Shown here piece after piece: positions 31,470-41,296 of a DNA stretch of 64,000 nucleotides. How positions within the stretch are numbered: the stretch's first letter is position 1; each line of letters opens with the position of its first letter. The notes under the pieces are model-generated. The model was not told where the DNA came from. It saw only the letters and a program-made list of their open reading frames with translations, and made no database searches. The DNA comes from Oscillospiraceae bacterium. GTDB taxonomy: Bacteria; Bacillota; Clostridia; Oscillospirales; Oscillospiraceae. The stretch covers positions 1 through 64,000 of the forward strand of contig SVMM01000012.1 of the NCBI GenBank assembly GCA_015067435.1. Direction: 5' to 3'. Position numbers and translations under genes: made by a program.

Positions 31470-32039
31470 ATGGGCTTATTCTTTCAAAACGAACCCGCGT
31501 CCCCCGCGCCGCAGAGCGCGCCGAAGCCCGCCGCCCCGGGCGCGGGCAAGCAGCAGGCCGCGCCGCGGCCCGCATCCGCTCCCGCCCCCGCGGTGAAGAG
31601 CGAGCCAAAGCCGTCGAAGCCGCAGGTGGCGGCGGACTCCCTTGCCATCAAGAAGCTGTGGGTCAGCGGAGTGATCCAGAACGGGATATTCTTCCATCTG
31701 ACCCTGATCGCCGACGTGCTGCCGCCCGCCAACTTTACGCTGAACTGCGACGTCGAGATCACGCACATCGGCCTGTTCAACAAGGAATCGACCGTCCTGC
31801 GCACGAACGGGCCCAAGCCGCACAACCTCGCCGTGGTCCGTCGGTCGGACGGCAGCGGAAAGCCCAAGGCAAAGCGCCTCGAGGACGGGACGTATGAGAT
31901 CGAGTTCTCTCTCGAATACCTCGGCGCCTCCGGCGGGATCAACGGGAACATCAAGCGCGGCACGCACCGCCTGAGCATCCAGATCACCGGGGACGCGCTC
32001 AAGGAACCGTTCATCCACATCGACGAGTTCAAGGTCTGA
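31470..32039 (+). CDS. MGLFFQNE-tagged protein with C-terminal beta domain
   Basis: 189 residues. Residues 1-8 are MGLFFQNE, identical to the next protein. Residues 9-55 form a Pro/Ala/Lys linker and 56-189 a beta-rich domain (LWVSGVIQNGIFFHLTLIADV to FIHIDEFKV). The C-terminal domain is of the same kind as those ending the proteins at 35999 and 42789. There is no Sec signal, so the common tag may mark a shared destination or partner. No known family recognised. Confidence 0.75.
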   Translation: MGLFFQNEPASPAPQSAPKPAAPGAGKQQAAPRPASAPAPAVKSEPKPSKPQVAADSLAIKKLWVSGVIQNGIFFHLTLIADVLPPANFTLNCDVEITHIGLFNKESTVLRTNGPKPHNLAVVRRSDGSGKPKAKRLEDGTYEIEFSLEYLGASGGINGNIKRGTHRLSIQITGDALKEPFIHIDEFKV

Positions 32040-32060
32040 CGCCGCAAGGGAGAAAATGGT

Positions 32061-32678
32061 ATGGGCTTATTCTTTCAGAACGAGACCGGCAATCCGCCGC
32101 CGAAACCCGCTCCCGCACCACCGCCCGCCCCTGCGCCGCAGAGCGCGAAAAAGCCGTGGGAGCCGTCGAGCGCCTTCGTACCCTATGACCAATACGTCAG
32201 GAGCCTCGGCGCCAACCCGGACATTGTGGGGCTTACCGTGCGCGACGCGAGCTTTGACCGCCTGACGCGGCCCGACGGCGAGGGGCATTATCTGCGTGTG
32301 TATCTTAGATGCACGGACAGCAGGAAACCGCCGGAGGATTTTGAAAACGTGCTGGTGCAGCTGACATTGCTCCGCTTCCTTCGCGACGACGTTTCGGAGG
32401 ACGAGTATTGGGAGAGAATGCGGAAGTACGGCATTGGGAGCGGTTACGGCACGGAGGATTACGAGGAGCTGGACACCGCCGTCCGGCTGACGACGATGCA
32501 CGTCAACCAACACTACGGGATGTCAAATGAAGGGGGCGTCTGGCACTTTCAGGCGGCGATGAACGTCACGCCGGACAAGGTGGATTGGGTCAGGGACGGC
32601 ATTTATATCGTCGGACTGGACGTCGGCGGGGCAAAGCTGTCCACGGACGCGAGAATACAGGCGTATCCGTTCCCGTAG
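32061..32678 (+). CDS. MGLFFQNE-tagged protein with FxPYxxYV module
   Basis: 205 residues. The MGLFFQNE tag (1-8) and Pro-rich linker (9-33) precede a module starting SSAFVPYDQYVRSLGANPD and ending DGIYIVGLDVGGAKLSTDA. The same module occurs twice in the 749-residue protein at 42789 (LFTPYSSYVKTMGANPD; TFVPFEKYVEKYHADPS). It pairs with the preceding tagged gene. Function unknown; modular shuffling is evident. Confidence 0.75.
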   Translation: MGLFFQNETGNPPPKPAPAPPPAPAPQSAKKPWEPSSAFVPYDQYVRSLGANPDIVGLTVRDASFDRLTRPDGEGHYLRVYLRCTDSRKPPEDFENVLVQLTLLRFLRDDVSEDEYWERMRKYGIGSGYGTEDYEELDTAVRLTTMHVNQHYGMSNEGGVWHFQAAMNVTPDKVDWVRDGIYIVGLDVGGAKLSTDARIQAYPFP

Positions 32679-32682
32679 ATAT

Positions 32683-32775
32683 GATCCCGTTCCCGGCCAT
32701 TACAACGCAAAGCTCAACATCGAAACGGCTGAATATCCGCGTAAAGGGCGTGTGCTGTTCAATCGCTTTCAGTGA
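32683..32775 (+). pseudogene. 30-codon remnant of a beta-domain C-terminus
   Basis: A start-less frame reads PGHYNAKLNIETAEYPRKGR then VLFNRFQ and a stop. It corresponds to PGYYNVRFSIETAEYLRKGH and VLFNRFHVDKLE at the end of the 42789 protein. It lies directly before paralog 2, showing that a full gene of that type once preceded it and was deleted. Confidence 0.75.
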
Positions 32776-32793
32776 ACGGAAAGGAATACGACC

Positions 32794-35700
32794 ATGAAAA
32801 AGACACGTTTTCTCGCGTTGCTAGTATGCCTTGTCCTCGCGCTCGGCTTCCTGCCACCCCGCGCGCGGGCAGCGGACGAGGTGCTCTATCTGCAGTGGGA
32901 TTACAAATTGTCCGTGACGAATCTGTTCAAGCTGCACCCGATCCATCTCGACCTTGTGCTGAACCTCACCACCGGAAAGGCGACCCTGGATTTTAAGCGC
33001 CTGGAGGAACCCCAGTACAGCGGCTATATCCAGGAAAAGGAGAAAGAAAAGGAATACACCAGGAAGTACAAGGAGAATATGTCCGGCCGCGTGACCTACG
33101 ACATCGTGCAGGTGGATCTCAAACAGGGCGATCCCCGGCTGCCCGCCTGCCTGCGGTACGACGCCACGATGAAGGACGGCGTGAAGTGGCTTTTGACCAA
33201 CGCCTCCGGGGCGGAGTCGGTCATCTGGGACATCGCGAACAATACCGAACACACGCTGCTGTGCCCTTATGAGATCTGGCTCTCCCCGTACCGGGACGAT
33301 CCAAACAGCAACTTCAACGGGCAGTTCCACAGCCGCAAGGATATCACCGACCCCGAGGACAGCCAATATATCGCCGGCAACAGCTATTTCAAGCTTGCCG
33401 ACGGCGCGCCGCCGTCCGCGCCTGCGACGCGGGAATACGCCATCAAGCGCGACAATTTCAGCTTCGACAACGACGACCCCAGCTTTTTCAAAGACCGATC
33501 GGAAGCCCAACCGACGATCGTCGCGGGCCCCACCATCTGGTTTTACGGCACCTACGGCTATCTGATCGACGATTCGGCGTTCAAGGCGATCATGGCGGGG
33601 CGCACACAGAGCCAGAAGGCGGAGCTGATTGCAAAGCTGGACGGCAAGTTTGAGGGCGCCTGCTACGGCATGTCCGTCACGAGCGGTCTCCTGTTTGAGG
33701 AGCGCATTGCGCTCAATCAGTTCGGCACCGGGGCGGACGCGTTCAGCCTGAAAGCGCCCTGGGAGAACCCGGCGCTGGCGCGGACGCTGGCTTTCTATCA
33801 GGTCTGCGGAAACTACGATATTCTCGGCTATGAGAAGCGGCACCGCGGCGAACTCGCGGACAGCCGGAGCACGGCGCTGCGCATCGTCAAGTCCCTGCAA
33901 AGCGAGCCGGAGCATCCCGTGGTCGTCGGCTTCTCCGCCTCGGAAGGCAGCACCAGATATGGCCACGCGGTGCTTGCCTTCAAGGTGGAGGAAACAAGCG
34001 GAACTTACAAATACGACGTGAGCGTTTACGACCCGAACGAGCCCGAAAAAGCGTGTCACATTTATATAGCCGAAAACGGCGACGCCTCGTTCCCCTCCCA
34101 CGACAACCCCTATTTCAGGCTTGCCGACAAGGCGAGCGTCCTGTATGACGCGACGCTTTTCTATCCCGCCGTCGCCAAAAACGAGGTGGATATTCGCACG
34201 AACGAGGGCGTGACGGTCGAGACGAACGGCAAGAGCGCGACCGTGGACAGCGGCAAGGTCACGGGTGATCTCGATGTCACTGCGTTCAAACCGGAGGCCG
34301 GAAGCGACGAGACGGTCATCATCGTCCCCACCGAGGCAAACCAGCCCGTCCGCGTCCGCAGGCTGCACCCCAATAACGGCGGCTCGGCGAGCGTGCAGAC
34401 GAGCGATACCTTTGCGCTCATCTCCGGCGGCGCGAACGAAGTGACCGTCAACCCTGACGGTTCCGTCACCGCCAAGACGAACGGCACGGAGGGCGCGCTC
34501 GCCGTCGCCTCCGACAAGACGAAAGGCGACCTCTTCGGCACGACGGTCGAGACGAAAGCGGGCGAGGTCACGGTCACGCCGACCGCGAGCGGCGCGAGCG
34601 TCAGGACGAACGGCGGCACGGCGGACGTCACCGTTTCCGGTGAGAGGAACAGCGTGACGTTCGAGGACGTCGACACCTCCAAGGGCGTGGATATCAAGTC
34701 GAGCGGCAATTCGACCACGCTTTCCTCGGATGGGCAGGAGATCGCCAAGGGCACGGCGAACAGCAGCGGCGGCACGACCGAGGCGGCAAAGCCCGCGCAG
34801 CCGACCGCCGACAAGCAGCAGATCTCCAACAACGCGACGCAGAAAGCGGGCGGCAACTCCACGCAGATCGTGGACAAGCGCAGAAACGGCGGCAGTGGCG
34901 CGAGCGGCTTCCGCAGCCGTCACGGGAACGTCAAATACAGCACGTGGGCGGAGCAGGAGATCATCATCGCGGACGATTTCGGCATCATTCCCTCCGCGCT
35001 TTTGAATAAGCTCACCGGCAGCATTACCCGCAAGGAATTCGCCCAGCTCGTCTACAACACGGTCAAGGCCGCGACGGGCATGAGCGACGCTGACATGGCG
35101 AAGTACGCCGCGAAACCGGGCAACGCCTATGCCAGCCAGTACAGCGATCCCGCCGTGGCGTTCGCCTACGGCGTCGGGATCGTGGGCGGCTTTGAGGACG
35201 GCTCGTTCCGCCCGGACAACACCATCACGCGCGAGCAGGCGGCGAAGATGCTCGTCACGATGGCGGAGCTGCTGGGCAAGATGACGAGCGAATCGGGCGC
35301 GAAATCCTTCCGCGACGCGCCGAACAACTGGGCGCAAACCTACATCAATAAGATCAGCTCCGTCACCTCGCCCTACAGCGGCGCGCGCGTGATGGGCGGC
35401 GACGACAAGGGCAACTTCTCCCCGACGGGGACGTTTACGACTGAGCAGGCAATAGCCACGATGCTGCGCATGTTTGAGAGCGTGGTGGGCGAAAAGTCCG
35501 GCTACTCCGGCGGCGTGATCGCTTCGTCCGCACCCGCGACCCCGACGCAGACGGATACGACCGTGCCGACGGTCGCGGACAACGACCAGACCGGCTATAC
35601 GCCGAAGGATTGGAGCTGGACCGCCGAGGGCGAGGGCTACGGGCGGAAGTATTTCACTTCCGGCAAGTATGTCCGCAGGGACGGCCTCGCCGTGATATAC

Positions 35701-35985
35701 ATTGAGAGCAGCGACAGCCCCGACGGCTTTTCCTACACGCTCTTTGTGCCGGCAAGCGGCGCGCGGCAGAGCAATTATGAATCGCACGATCAGTACGGCA
35801 ACTCTTTTGCTTGGGCAGCGGTGAACGAATGGAACGAATACCATGCCAATGACAGGGGAAACGGCCTGATCTTTGACAGTATAGGCGACGGCAGGCTTGA
35901 GATCGTGAGCGACTGGATCGACGAGATGTATCTGCAATACGAAGCGCCGGACGGCACCTACTACCTCGTGCGCGAGAAGAAGTAA
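32794..35985 (+). CDS. Large secreted papain-like/SLH surface protein, paralog 2
   Basis: 1063 residues with the same plan as paralog 1: signal peptide 1-26 (PPRARAAD), divergent region 27-215, papain-like core with GACYGMSVTSGLLFEE (Cys290), YGHAVLAFKVE (His391) and YDVSVYDPN (Asp413/Asn415), beta region about 460-660, SLH segment about 715-885, a much shorter linker, and a C-terminal domain ending VREKK. The region after residue 216 is strongly similar to paralog 1 while the first 190 mature residues are not. ATG 32794 follows GGAAAGGAA. Confidence 0.82.
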   Translation: MKKTRFLALLVCLVLALGFLPPRARAADEVLYLQWDYKLSVTNLFKLHPIHLDLVLNLTTGKATLDFKRLEEPQYSGYIQEKEKEKEYTRKYKENMSGRVTYDIVQVDLKQGDPRLPACLRYDATMKDGVKWLLTNASGAESVIWDIANNTEHTLLCPYEIWLSPYRDDPNSNFNGQFHSRKDITDPEDSQYIAGNSYFKLADGAPPSAPATREYAIKRDNFSFDNDDPSFFKDRSEAQPTIVAGPTIWFYGTYGYLIDDSAFKAIMAGRTQSQKAELIAKLDGKFEGACYGMSVTSGLLFEERIALNQFGTGADAFSLKAPWENPALARTLAFYQVCGNYDILGYEKRHRGELADSRSTALRIVKSLQSEPEHPVVVGFSASEGSTRYGHAVLAFKVEETSGTYKYDVSVYDPNEPEKACHIYIAENGDASFPSHDNPYFRLADKASVLYDATLFYPAVAKNEVDIRTNEGVTVETNGKSATVDSGKVTGDLDVTAFKPEAGSDETVIIVPTEANQPVRVRRLHPNNGGSASVQTSDTFALISGGANEVTVNPDGSVTAKTNGTEGALAVASDKTKGDLFGTTVETKAGEVTVTPTASGASVRTNGGTADVTVSGERNSVTFEDVDTSKGVDIKSSGNSTTLSSDGQEIAKGTANSSGGTTEAAKPAQPTADKQQISNNATQKAGGNSTQIVDKRRNGGSGASGFRSRHGNVKYSTWAEQEIIIADDFGIIPSALLNKLTGSITRKEFAQLVYNTVKAATGMSDADMAKYAAKPGNAYASQYSDPAVAFAYGVGIVGGFEDGSFRPDNTITREQAAKMLVTMAELLGKMTSESGAKSFRDAPNNWAQTYINKISSVTSPYSGARVMGGDDKGNFSPTGTFTTEQAIATMLRMFESVVGEKSGYSGGVIASSAPATPTQTDTTVPTVADNDQTGYTPKDWSWTAEGEGYGRKYFTSGKYVRRDGLAVIYIESSDSPDGFSYTLFVPASGARQSNYESHDQYGNSFAWAAVNEWNEYHANDRGNGLIFDSIGDGRLEIVSDWIDEMYLQYEAPDGTYYLVREKK

Positions 35986-35998
35986 AGGAGAGTGCCAT

Positions 35999-37552
35999 AT
36001 GTCAGATTACACCGATTTTACCTACCTCGACTACCACAACAGCGACTCAGGGCAGCGGCGCGTCGATTCCGACGCCATCGGCCGCGCTTTTTCACAGGCG
36101 GGCGCGAGTTATTACGGCGACGGCAGCGAGTTCATCGTCGGCTACGACGCGAACGGCGGCGCGATGATCGACTCTGACGCCGTGCGCGCCGCCGCGCGCC
36201 GCAAGGCGGAGGAGGCGGCCTCGGCGGAGCGCGCGGAGGACGCGTTCATGCGCATGTATGTCAAGCAGCTCTACCAGCAGAACGCGCACACCTATCTCTA
36301 TCACGGCAGGGATATCATCTGGTATCGGCTGAACGGGAAGATCCTCGGGCACAATCTGCTCCACAGGGACGAAAACTGCCCGTATCGGTACAACTCGGTC
36401 AAGCTCGGACCGTTTCTGAGCTATCAGGAGGGCATGGTCCGGCTTCACGACTGCCCGGAAATGGAGCACACCACGCTTTGCCCGTACTGCCTGCGCCTGC
36501 GCGACAAGGAGAACGCGGAGACCACCGCCATGATGGACGCCATCCTCGCCTCACTGCAAAGCGGCGCGTGGCAGAAGGAGTATTATACGCTCGACCACCC
36601 CGCGGAGCAGGCCGCGCCGGTGCAGAAGACGGTCGAGGTGACGTGGAGCGGCGTGAGCGGAAAGGTGAGCCTGCCGCGGGAGCACAGCCTGAAGATACTT
36701 GACTGCTCGGTCACCCTCGAGCCGGAGTGCATCCGCTGCGAGCTGGGCGTCGTTTCCCCGCTTCCGTTCGCGCCGGATTCGGTGATCCGGATCGCGCACG
36801 ATCTGCGCGTCAACTATGCAGACGGAGGCAAGGAGCTTGCGGTGTATCACAAGGACGACGACATCGGCCGCGCCAAGCCCCTGCCTTGGCGGGAGTATGA
36901 AGGCGAGGGGTACGGCTACATTCTTCGCATCGACCACAAAAGGTTCGACGATAAGAAGTGGGACTTTCCGCGCAGCTATGCGCCGGAGAAATTCTCCGTT
37001 TCCTTCGCAACGCTTGACAAGATCTTCGAAGACGGCGGCTACAGCGCGCGCCCGAGAACCGTTTTCCCGATGAAGGGGGGCGCCCCGGTGATCGTCCGGG
37101 CAAAATCGGAGCCCGTCCGCGCGGAAGGCCCCGTGGGCAACGAGAGCATTCCCGCGGGTAGCATCCGGCTACTGGACGTAAAGCAGGCCCTCATGGATCA
37201 CGGCAGGCTGGTCCTGGTACTGAACGTTCGATCCAAGGTGCGCCTCGCCACAAGGCAGGGACGCGCGCAGGGGATCAAACTGAGCGGAGAGGTCGAGATC
37301 TTCCGCAAGGGCCTTTTGGGCAAGAACTCCCTCGTCAACTGGCGCGGCACGACGCGCCTTGATCCGGATTTCGAGCGAGGGGACAGCGACACGGCGTTTC
37401 CGTTCCGCTACGAAGCCCTGCTCTTTGAGGACGACTGGATGCAGAAAACGCCGGACGAGGGCTACCATCAGTATCGGGTGAAGCTGTCGGGCGGCTGCAT
37501 CGACCCCGCCGGCGCGGAATGCGACGGAAAGATCTACATCCACGTAGAGTAA
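35999..37552 (+). CDS. MSDYTDF-tagged protein with His/Cys metal module and two beta domains
   Basis: 517 residues. Residues 1-80 (MSDYTDFTYLDY; GSEFIVGYDANGGAM; RRKAEEAAS) are nearly identical to the start of the 42789 protein. Residues 115-170 hold His122, Cys127, Cys152 and CPYC (161-164), a treble-clef-like metal site reminiscent of Ada-type zinc modules. Two beta domains follow (about 225-350 and 390-517). No signal peptide. It starts 13 bases after paralog 2. Function unknown. Confidence 0.75.
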   Translation: MSDYTDFTYLDYHNSDSGQRRVDSDAIGRAFSQAGASYYGDGSEFIVGYDANGGAMIDSDAVRAAARRKAEEAASAERAEDAFMRMYVKQLYQQNAHTYLYHGRDIIWYRLNGKILGHNLLHRDENCPYRYNSVKLGPFLSYQEGMVRLHDCPEMEHTTLCPYCLRLRDKENAETTAMMDAILASLQSGAWQKEYYTLDHPAEQAAPVQKTVEVTWSGVSGKVSLPREHSLKILDCSVTLEPECIRCELGVVSPLPFAPDSVIRIAHDLRVNYADGGKELAVYHKDDDIGRAKPLPWREYEGEGYGYILRIDHKRFDDKKWDFPRSYAPEKFSVSFATLDKIFEDGGYSARPRTVFPMKGGAPVIVRAKSEPVRAEGPVGNESIPAGSIRLLDVKQALMDHGRLVLVLNVRSKVRLATRQGRAQGIKLSGEVEIFRKGLLGKNSLVNWRGTTRLDPDFERGDSDTAFPFRYEALLFEDDWMQKTPDEGYHQYRVKLSGGCIDPAGAECDGKIYIHVE

Positions 37553-37576
37553 TCGGTCAGGGAAGGGAGATCCACC

Positions 37577-40500
37577 ATGAAAAAGACACGTTTTCTCGCG
37601 CTGTTCCTATGCCTTGTCCTCGCGCTCGGCTTCCTGCCGCCGAAGGCGCGGGCGGCGGGCAGTATCCGCTTTGAGGCGGAGGAACTGGACGCGCCCGGCC
37701 CGATCTGGACCTACACCCGCATCCGCGTCTCCGTTGACACCTCCACCATGACGGCGCAGGCGTCCTTCCGGCGCTATAAGGATGAAACGGACTGGGACTA
37801 TATTCAGGAGAATACGCCCAAGCTCGATGCGGACTGCCATACCATCTGCCACAACACCTATGGGCAGTGTTATGCCAAAGCCGAACCCGTCGGCAATAAG
37901 GGCAACGCGTTCCGGCTGACCAACCTCGTGTGGCAGGGTGATCCGTACATCTTTGATGGCGGCGAGGTCTTCAGCATATATGTCAACGCCACCGAACTGA
38001 CGTTTGAAAGCGGCTCTGTCACCGTTAAGCCGTCCTCGCGGCTCGAACATCCGAAATCGTTTTGCGCGCTGGATTCATGGAGCCCGGGCGTCCGCTTCAA
38101 GCTGACCGATGATGACGTGGAGTACATCAACTACGAGCCTGTAAAGCCGGAGAAAAAGGAATACACGATGGGGCGGGACAACTTCGGCTTCGACAACGAA
38201 TGGGGCTCGTTCTTTGACCGTCCCACGCGCGCCGAGGCGACAGGGATCTACGCCGCGGGCACACGGTGGGGCTCCTACGGCAGCCTGCTCGACGACTCGT
38301 CGATCAAGGCGATGATCTCCGGACGCTCGTTCAGCCAGACCGCCGATATCATCAGCAGGCTGAACCGCCGCTGGCAGGGCTCCTGCTACGGCATGTCCAT
38401 CACGAGCGGCCTTCTGTTCGAGGAGAAGATCTCGCCCAGACAGTTCGCCGTCGGATCGGATCCCTACCATTTCACCGAACCCGCGAACAACGAGGAGCTG
38501 GCGCGGACGCTGACGTACTATCAGGTCATTATGAACTATGATTTCCTCGGCTATGAGAAGCGGCACAGCGCCGATCTTCCCGGCAGCCGGAGTACAGCGC
38601 TGAGCATCGCCAGATCGTTAAAGGAAGCCCCGGAGCATCCCGTGGTTGTCGGCTTCTCATTCTCGGAGGACGACGGGGCGCAGCGGGTGTGGCATGCCCA
38701 CGCGGTGCTCGCCTTCAAGGTGGAGGACGCGAGCGGGGGTTACAAATACGACGTCAGCGTTTACGACCCGAACGAGCCAAAGGAAGCGCGTCATATCTAT
38801 CTCACAGAGGACGGCGACGCATCCTTCGCGCCCTACAACACCCCGTATTTCAGGAATGCCGACAAGGCGAGGGATCTCTACGACGCCACGCTCAGCTATC
38901 CCGAGCTCCCGCCGGATGTTGCGATGGTCACCACGGACAGCGGCGCGGAGGTCGAGACCGACGGCAAGACCGCGACCGTCCGGAACGATCAGATCACAGG
39001 CAACCTTGACGTCACGGCGGAAAAGCTCGTCGGCGGAGACGAAACCGTGATTTATGTTCCCGTGACAATCGGGCAGGGCTTCAGCGTCCGCCTCCTCGGC
39101 GGCACGAGCGCGAGCGTGCAGACCGCCGACACCTTCGTGCTCATCACCGGCGGCGCGGAGGAAGTGATCCTCAACGCGGACGGCTCCGTCACCGCGAAGA
39201 CGAACGGCACGGAGGGCTCGCTTGCCGTCGCATCGGACAAGACGGGCGGCAGTCTCTTCGGCACGACCGTCGAGACCAAGGCGGGCGAGGTCACGATCAC
39301 GCCGACCAATAACGGCGCGAACGTCACGACAAATGGCGGCACGGCGGATATCACGGTCTCCGGCGGCGACAACAGCGTGACCTTTGAGAACGTGGATACG
39401 TCCAAGGGCGTGGACATCAGGAACAACGGCAACAGCTCAACGCTCACCTCTGACGGGCAGGAGATCGCCAAGGGCACGGCGAACGCGAACGGCGGCACGA
39501 CCGAGGCGGCGCAGCCGGCGCAGCCTGCCGCCGACAAGCAGCAGATCTCCGACGACGCGACGCAGAAGGCAAGCGGCAACTCCGCGCAGATCGTGGACAA
39601 ACGCAAGAGCGGCGGCGACACGACGGAGCAGTTCCGCTCGCGCCGCGGGAACAAGAAATACAGCACCTGGGCGGAGCAGGAATTGGCGCTCGCGGACGCG
39701 CTCGGCATCATCCCGGAGGCTCTGTTCAACAAGCTCACAGGCAACATCACGCGCCGCGAGTTCGCGCAGCTCGTCTACAACACGGTCAAGGCGGCGACGG
39801 GCATGAGCGACGCGGATATGGCGCAGTACGCAAAAAAGCCCGGAAACACCTTTGACAGCCAGTACAGCGATCCTGCGGTCGCCTTCGCCTACGGCGTCGG
39901 GATTGTCAGCGGCTATGAGGACGGCTCATTCCGTCCCGACAACACGATCACGCGCGAGCAGGCGGCAAAAATGCTCGTCGTGATGGCGGAGCTGCTGGGG
40001 AAGCTCACGAGCGAGTCGGGCGCGAAGAACTTCAACGACGCGCCGAACAACTGGGCGCAGACGTATATCAACAAGATAAGCTCCGTGACCTCCCCTTACA
40101 GCGGCGCGCGCGTGATGGGCGGCGACGACAAGGGCAATTTCTCCCCAACCGGCACGTTCACGACGGAACAGGCGGTCGCGACGATGCTCAGAATGTTCGA
40201 GAGCGTCGTGGGCGAGAAGTCTGGCTACTCGGGCGGCGTGATTCAGACGACCGCTCCCGCAACGACGCCGACCACGCCCACGCAAACGGGCGGTGTTTCC
40301 GTGCGCGCCGATAATGACATGACCGGCTATTCGCCGAAGGACTGGAGCTGGGTCGCCGAGGGTGAGGGCTATGGACTCGACCACTTCACCTCCGGCAAGT
40401 ACGTCCGCGCGGACGGGCGCGCCGTGCTTTACATCGAGAGCAGCGACAGCCCCGACGGCTTTTCCTATCAGCTCTTTGTCATGGCGAGCGGCGCACGGCA

Positions 40501-40717
40501 GAGCAACTATGAGGCGTACAACGACTTCTATCCCGACTCCTCCTACGCGTCGGCATATCGGAGCGAAACCTATGCCACGGACTACGGCAACTGGCTGTTC
40601 TTTGATTGCAGCAGCGACGGCGGCAGCATCGAAGTCGAAAGCGACTGGAACGACGAGATGTATCTGAAATATGACGCGCCGGACGGCACCTACTACCTCG
40701 TGCGCGAGAAGAAGTGA
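37577..40717 (+). CDS. Large secreted papain-like/SLH surface protein, paralog 3
   Basis: 1046 residues. Signal peptide 1-26 (PPKARAAG); divergent region 27-195 with several Cys (CHTICHNTYGQC); papain-like core with GSCYGMSITSGLLFEE (Cys270), HAHAVLAFKVE (His375) and YDVSVYDPN (Asp397/Asn399); beta region; SLH segment with EDGSFRPDNTITREQAAKM; short Thr-rich linker; C-terminal domain ending VREKK. The catalytic residues are kept in all three copies, arguing for activity. GGGAAGGGAG precedes ATG 37577, 24 bases after the tagged protein gene. Confidence 0.82.
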   Translation: MKKTRFLALFLCLVLALGFLPPKARAAGSIRFEAEELDAPGPIWTYTRIRVSVDTSTMTAQASFRRYKDETDWDYIQENTPKLDADCHTICHNTYGQCYAKAEPVGNKGNAFRLTNLVWQGDPYIFDGGEVFSIYVNATELTFESGSVTVKPSSRLEHPKSFCALDSWSPGVRFKLTDDDVEYINYEPVKPEKKEYTMGRDNFGFDNEWGSFFDRPTRAEATGIYAAGTRWGSYGSLLDDSSIKAMISGRSFSQTADIISRLNRRWQGSCYGMSITSGLLFEEKISPRQFAVGSDPYHFTEPANNEELARTLTYYQVIMNYDFLGYEKRHSADLPGSRSTALSIARSLKEAPEHPVVVGFSFSEDDGAQRVWHAHAVLAFKVEDASGGYKYDVSVYDPNEPKEARHIYLTEDGDASFAPYNTPYFRNADKARDLYDATLSYPELPPDVAMVTTDSGAEVETDGKTATVRNDQITGNLDVTAEKLVGGDETVIYVPVTIGQGFSVRLLGGTSASVQTADTFVLITGGAEEVILNADGSVTAKTNGTEGSLAVASDKTGGSLFGTTVETKAGEVTITPTNNGANVTTNGGTADITVSGGDNSVTFENVDTSKGVDIRNNGNSSTLTSDGQEIAKGTANANGGTTEAAQPAQPAADKQQISDDATQKASGNSAQIVDKRKSGGDTTEQFRSRRGNKKYSTWAEQELALADALGIIPEALFNKLTGNITRREFAQLVYNTVKAATGMSDADMAQYAKKPGNTFDSQYSDPAVAFAYGVGIVSGYEDGSFRPDNTITREQAAKMLVVMAELLGKLTSESGAKNFNDAPNNWAQTYINKISSVTSPYSGARVMGGDDKGNFSPTGTFTTEQAVATMLRMFESVVGEKSGYSGGVIQTTAPATTPTTPTQTGGVSVRADNDMTGYSPKDWSWVAEGEGYGLDHFTSGKYVRADGRAVLYIESSDSPDGFSYQLFVMASGARQSNYEAYNDFYPDSSYASAYRSETYATDYGNWLFFDCSSDGGSIEVESDWNDEMYLKYDAPDGTYYLVREKK

Positions 40718-40729
40718 GGAGATGAACCG

Positions 40730-41296
40730 ATGCGAAGGATGTATGTTCTTTTGAAGATTCTCTTCAAGCTTCTGATCATCCTGCTCAGCCTGTTTCTCAT
40801 TATGATATGGCTGATGGACATCAACCACATCGACAAATACGTTCCCGAATCGGTGTCGTTTGGCGCGGCATTTATGAACCTCATCAAGGTGGGGCGGGAG
40901 AGCATTCCGCTCAAAGACCTGCTCAAATACTACAAGGACAATATGCTGATCCTCGGTATCCACAAGGGCATCACAAACACCGCGTGCATCCTTTGCAGCC
41001 TGCCGCTGATCCCGCTTTTTTTCAAGGTCATATTTCAGGGGTGGGGCAGCGGGCTCGAGTATGTGGCGGCAAACCTCACCACAAGGTACGTCTACGTGGA
41101 CACGGGGAAATATGCGTTTACCCGCTTTAATGACGAGGTGCTCTTCTTCCCACTGTTCGATCTGGCGATCAGGCTGGCCCTGGTCTGGGGGCTGTTTGAG
41201 CTGTCGCCCTTTATTTTCCTGATCACGCTTGCGCTCAATATCCTGCAGCTCTTCTGGATCAGTCCCGGAGGAAGGGAGGCGTCCGCCCGTGCGTAA
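40730..41296 (+). CDS. Membrane protein of unknown function
   Basis: 188 residues with hydrophobic helices at about 8-28, 83-103 and 143-178 (probably two). The loop between helices 1 and 2 (about 30-80) is polar, with HIDKYVPESVSF. It starts 12 bases after paralog 3 and overlaps the lipoprotein gene by 8 bases. No family recognised. It may anchor or assist the paralog 3 group. Confidence 0.7.
   Translation: MRRMYVLLKILFKLLIILLSLFLIMIWLMDINHIDKYVPESVSFGAAFMNLIKVGRESIPLKDLLKYYKDNMLILGIHKGITNTACILCSLPLIPLFFKVIFQGWGSGLEYVAANLTTRYVYVDTGKYAFTRFNDEVLFFPLFDLAIRLALVWGLFELSPFIFLITLALNILQLFWISPGGREASARA

Noticed and set aside
32821-35937. A 1038-codon open frame on the minus strand opposite paralog 2
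   Set aside because: It is a GC-driven shadow: the plus strand has signal peptide, SLH and conserved core, while the minus frame is Arg/Val/His-rich without any domain or ribosome site. Similar long antisense frames at 42792-45020 and 59530-61983 were dropped for the same reason.
27656-40717. Long direct repeats as a composite transposon
   Set aside because: The repeats are the coding sequences of the three paralogs and no transposase or inverted termini are present; tandem duplication is sufficient.
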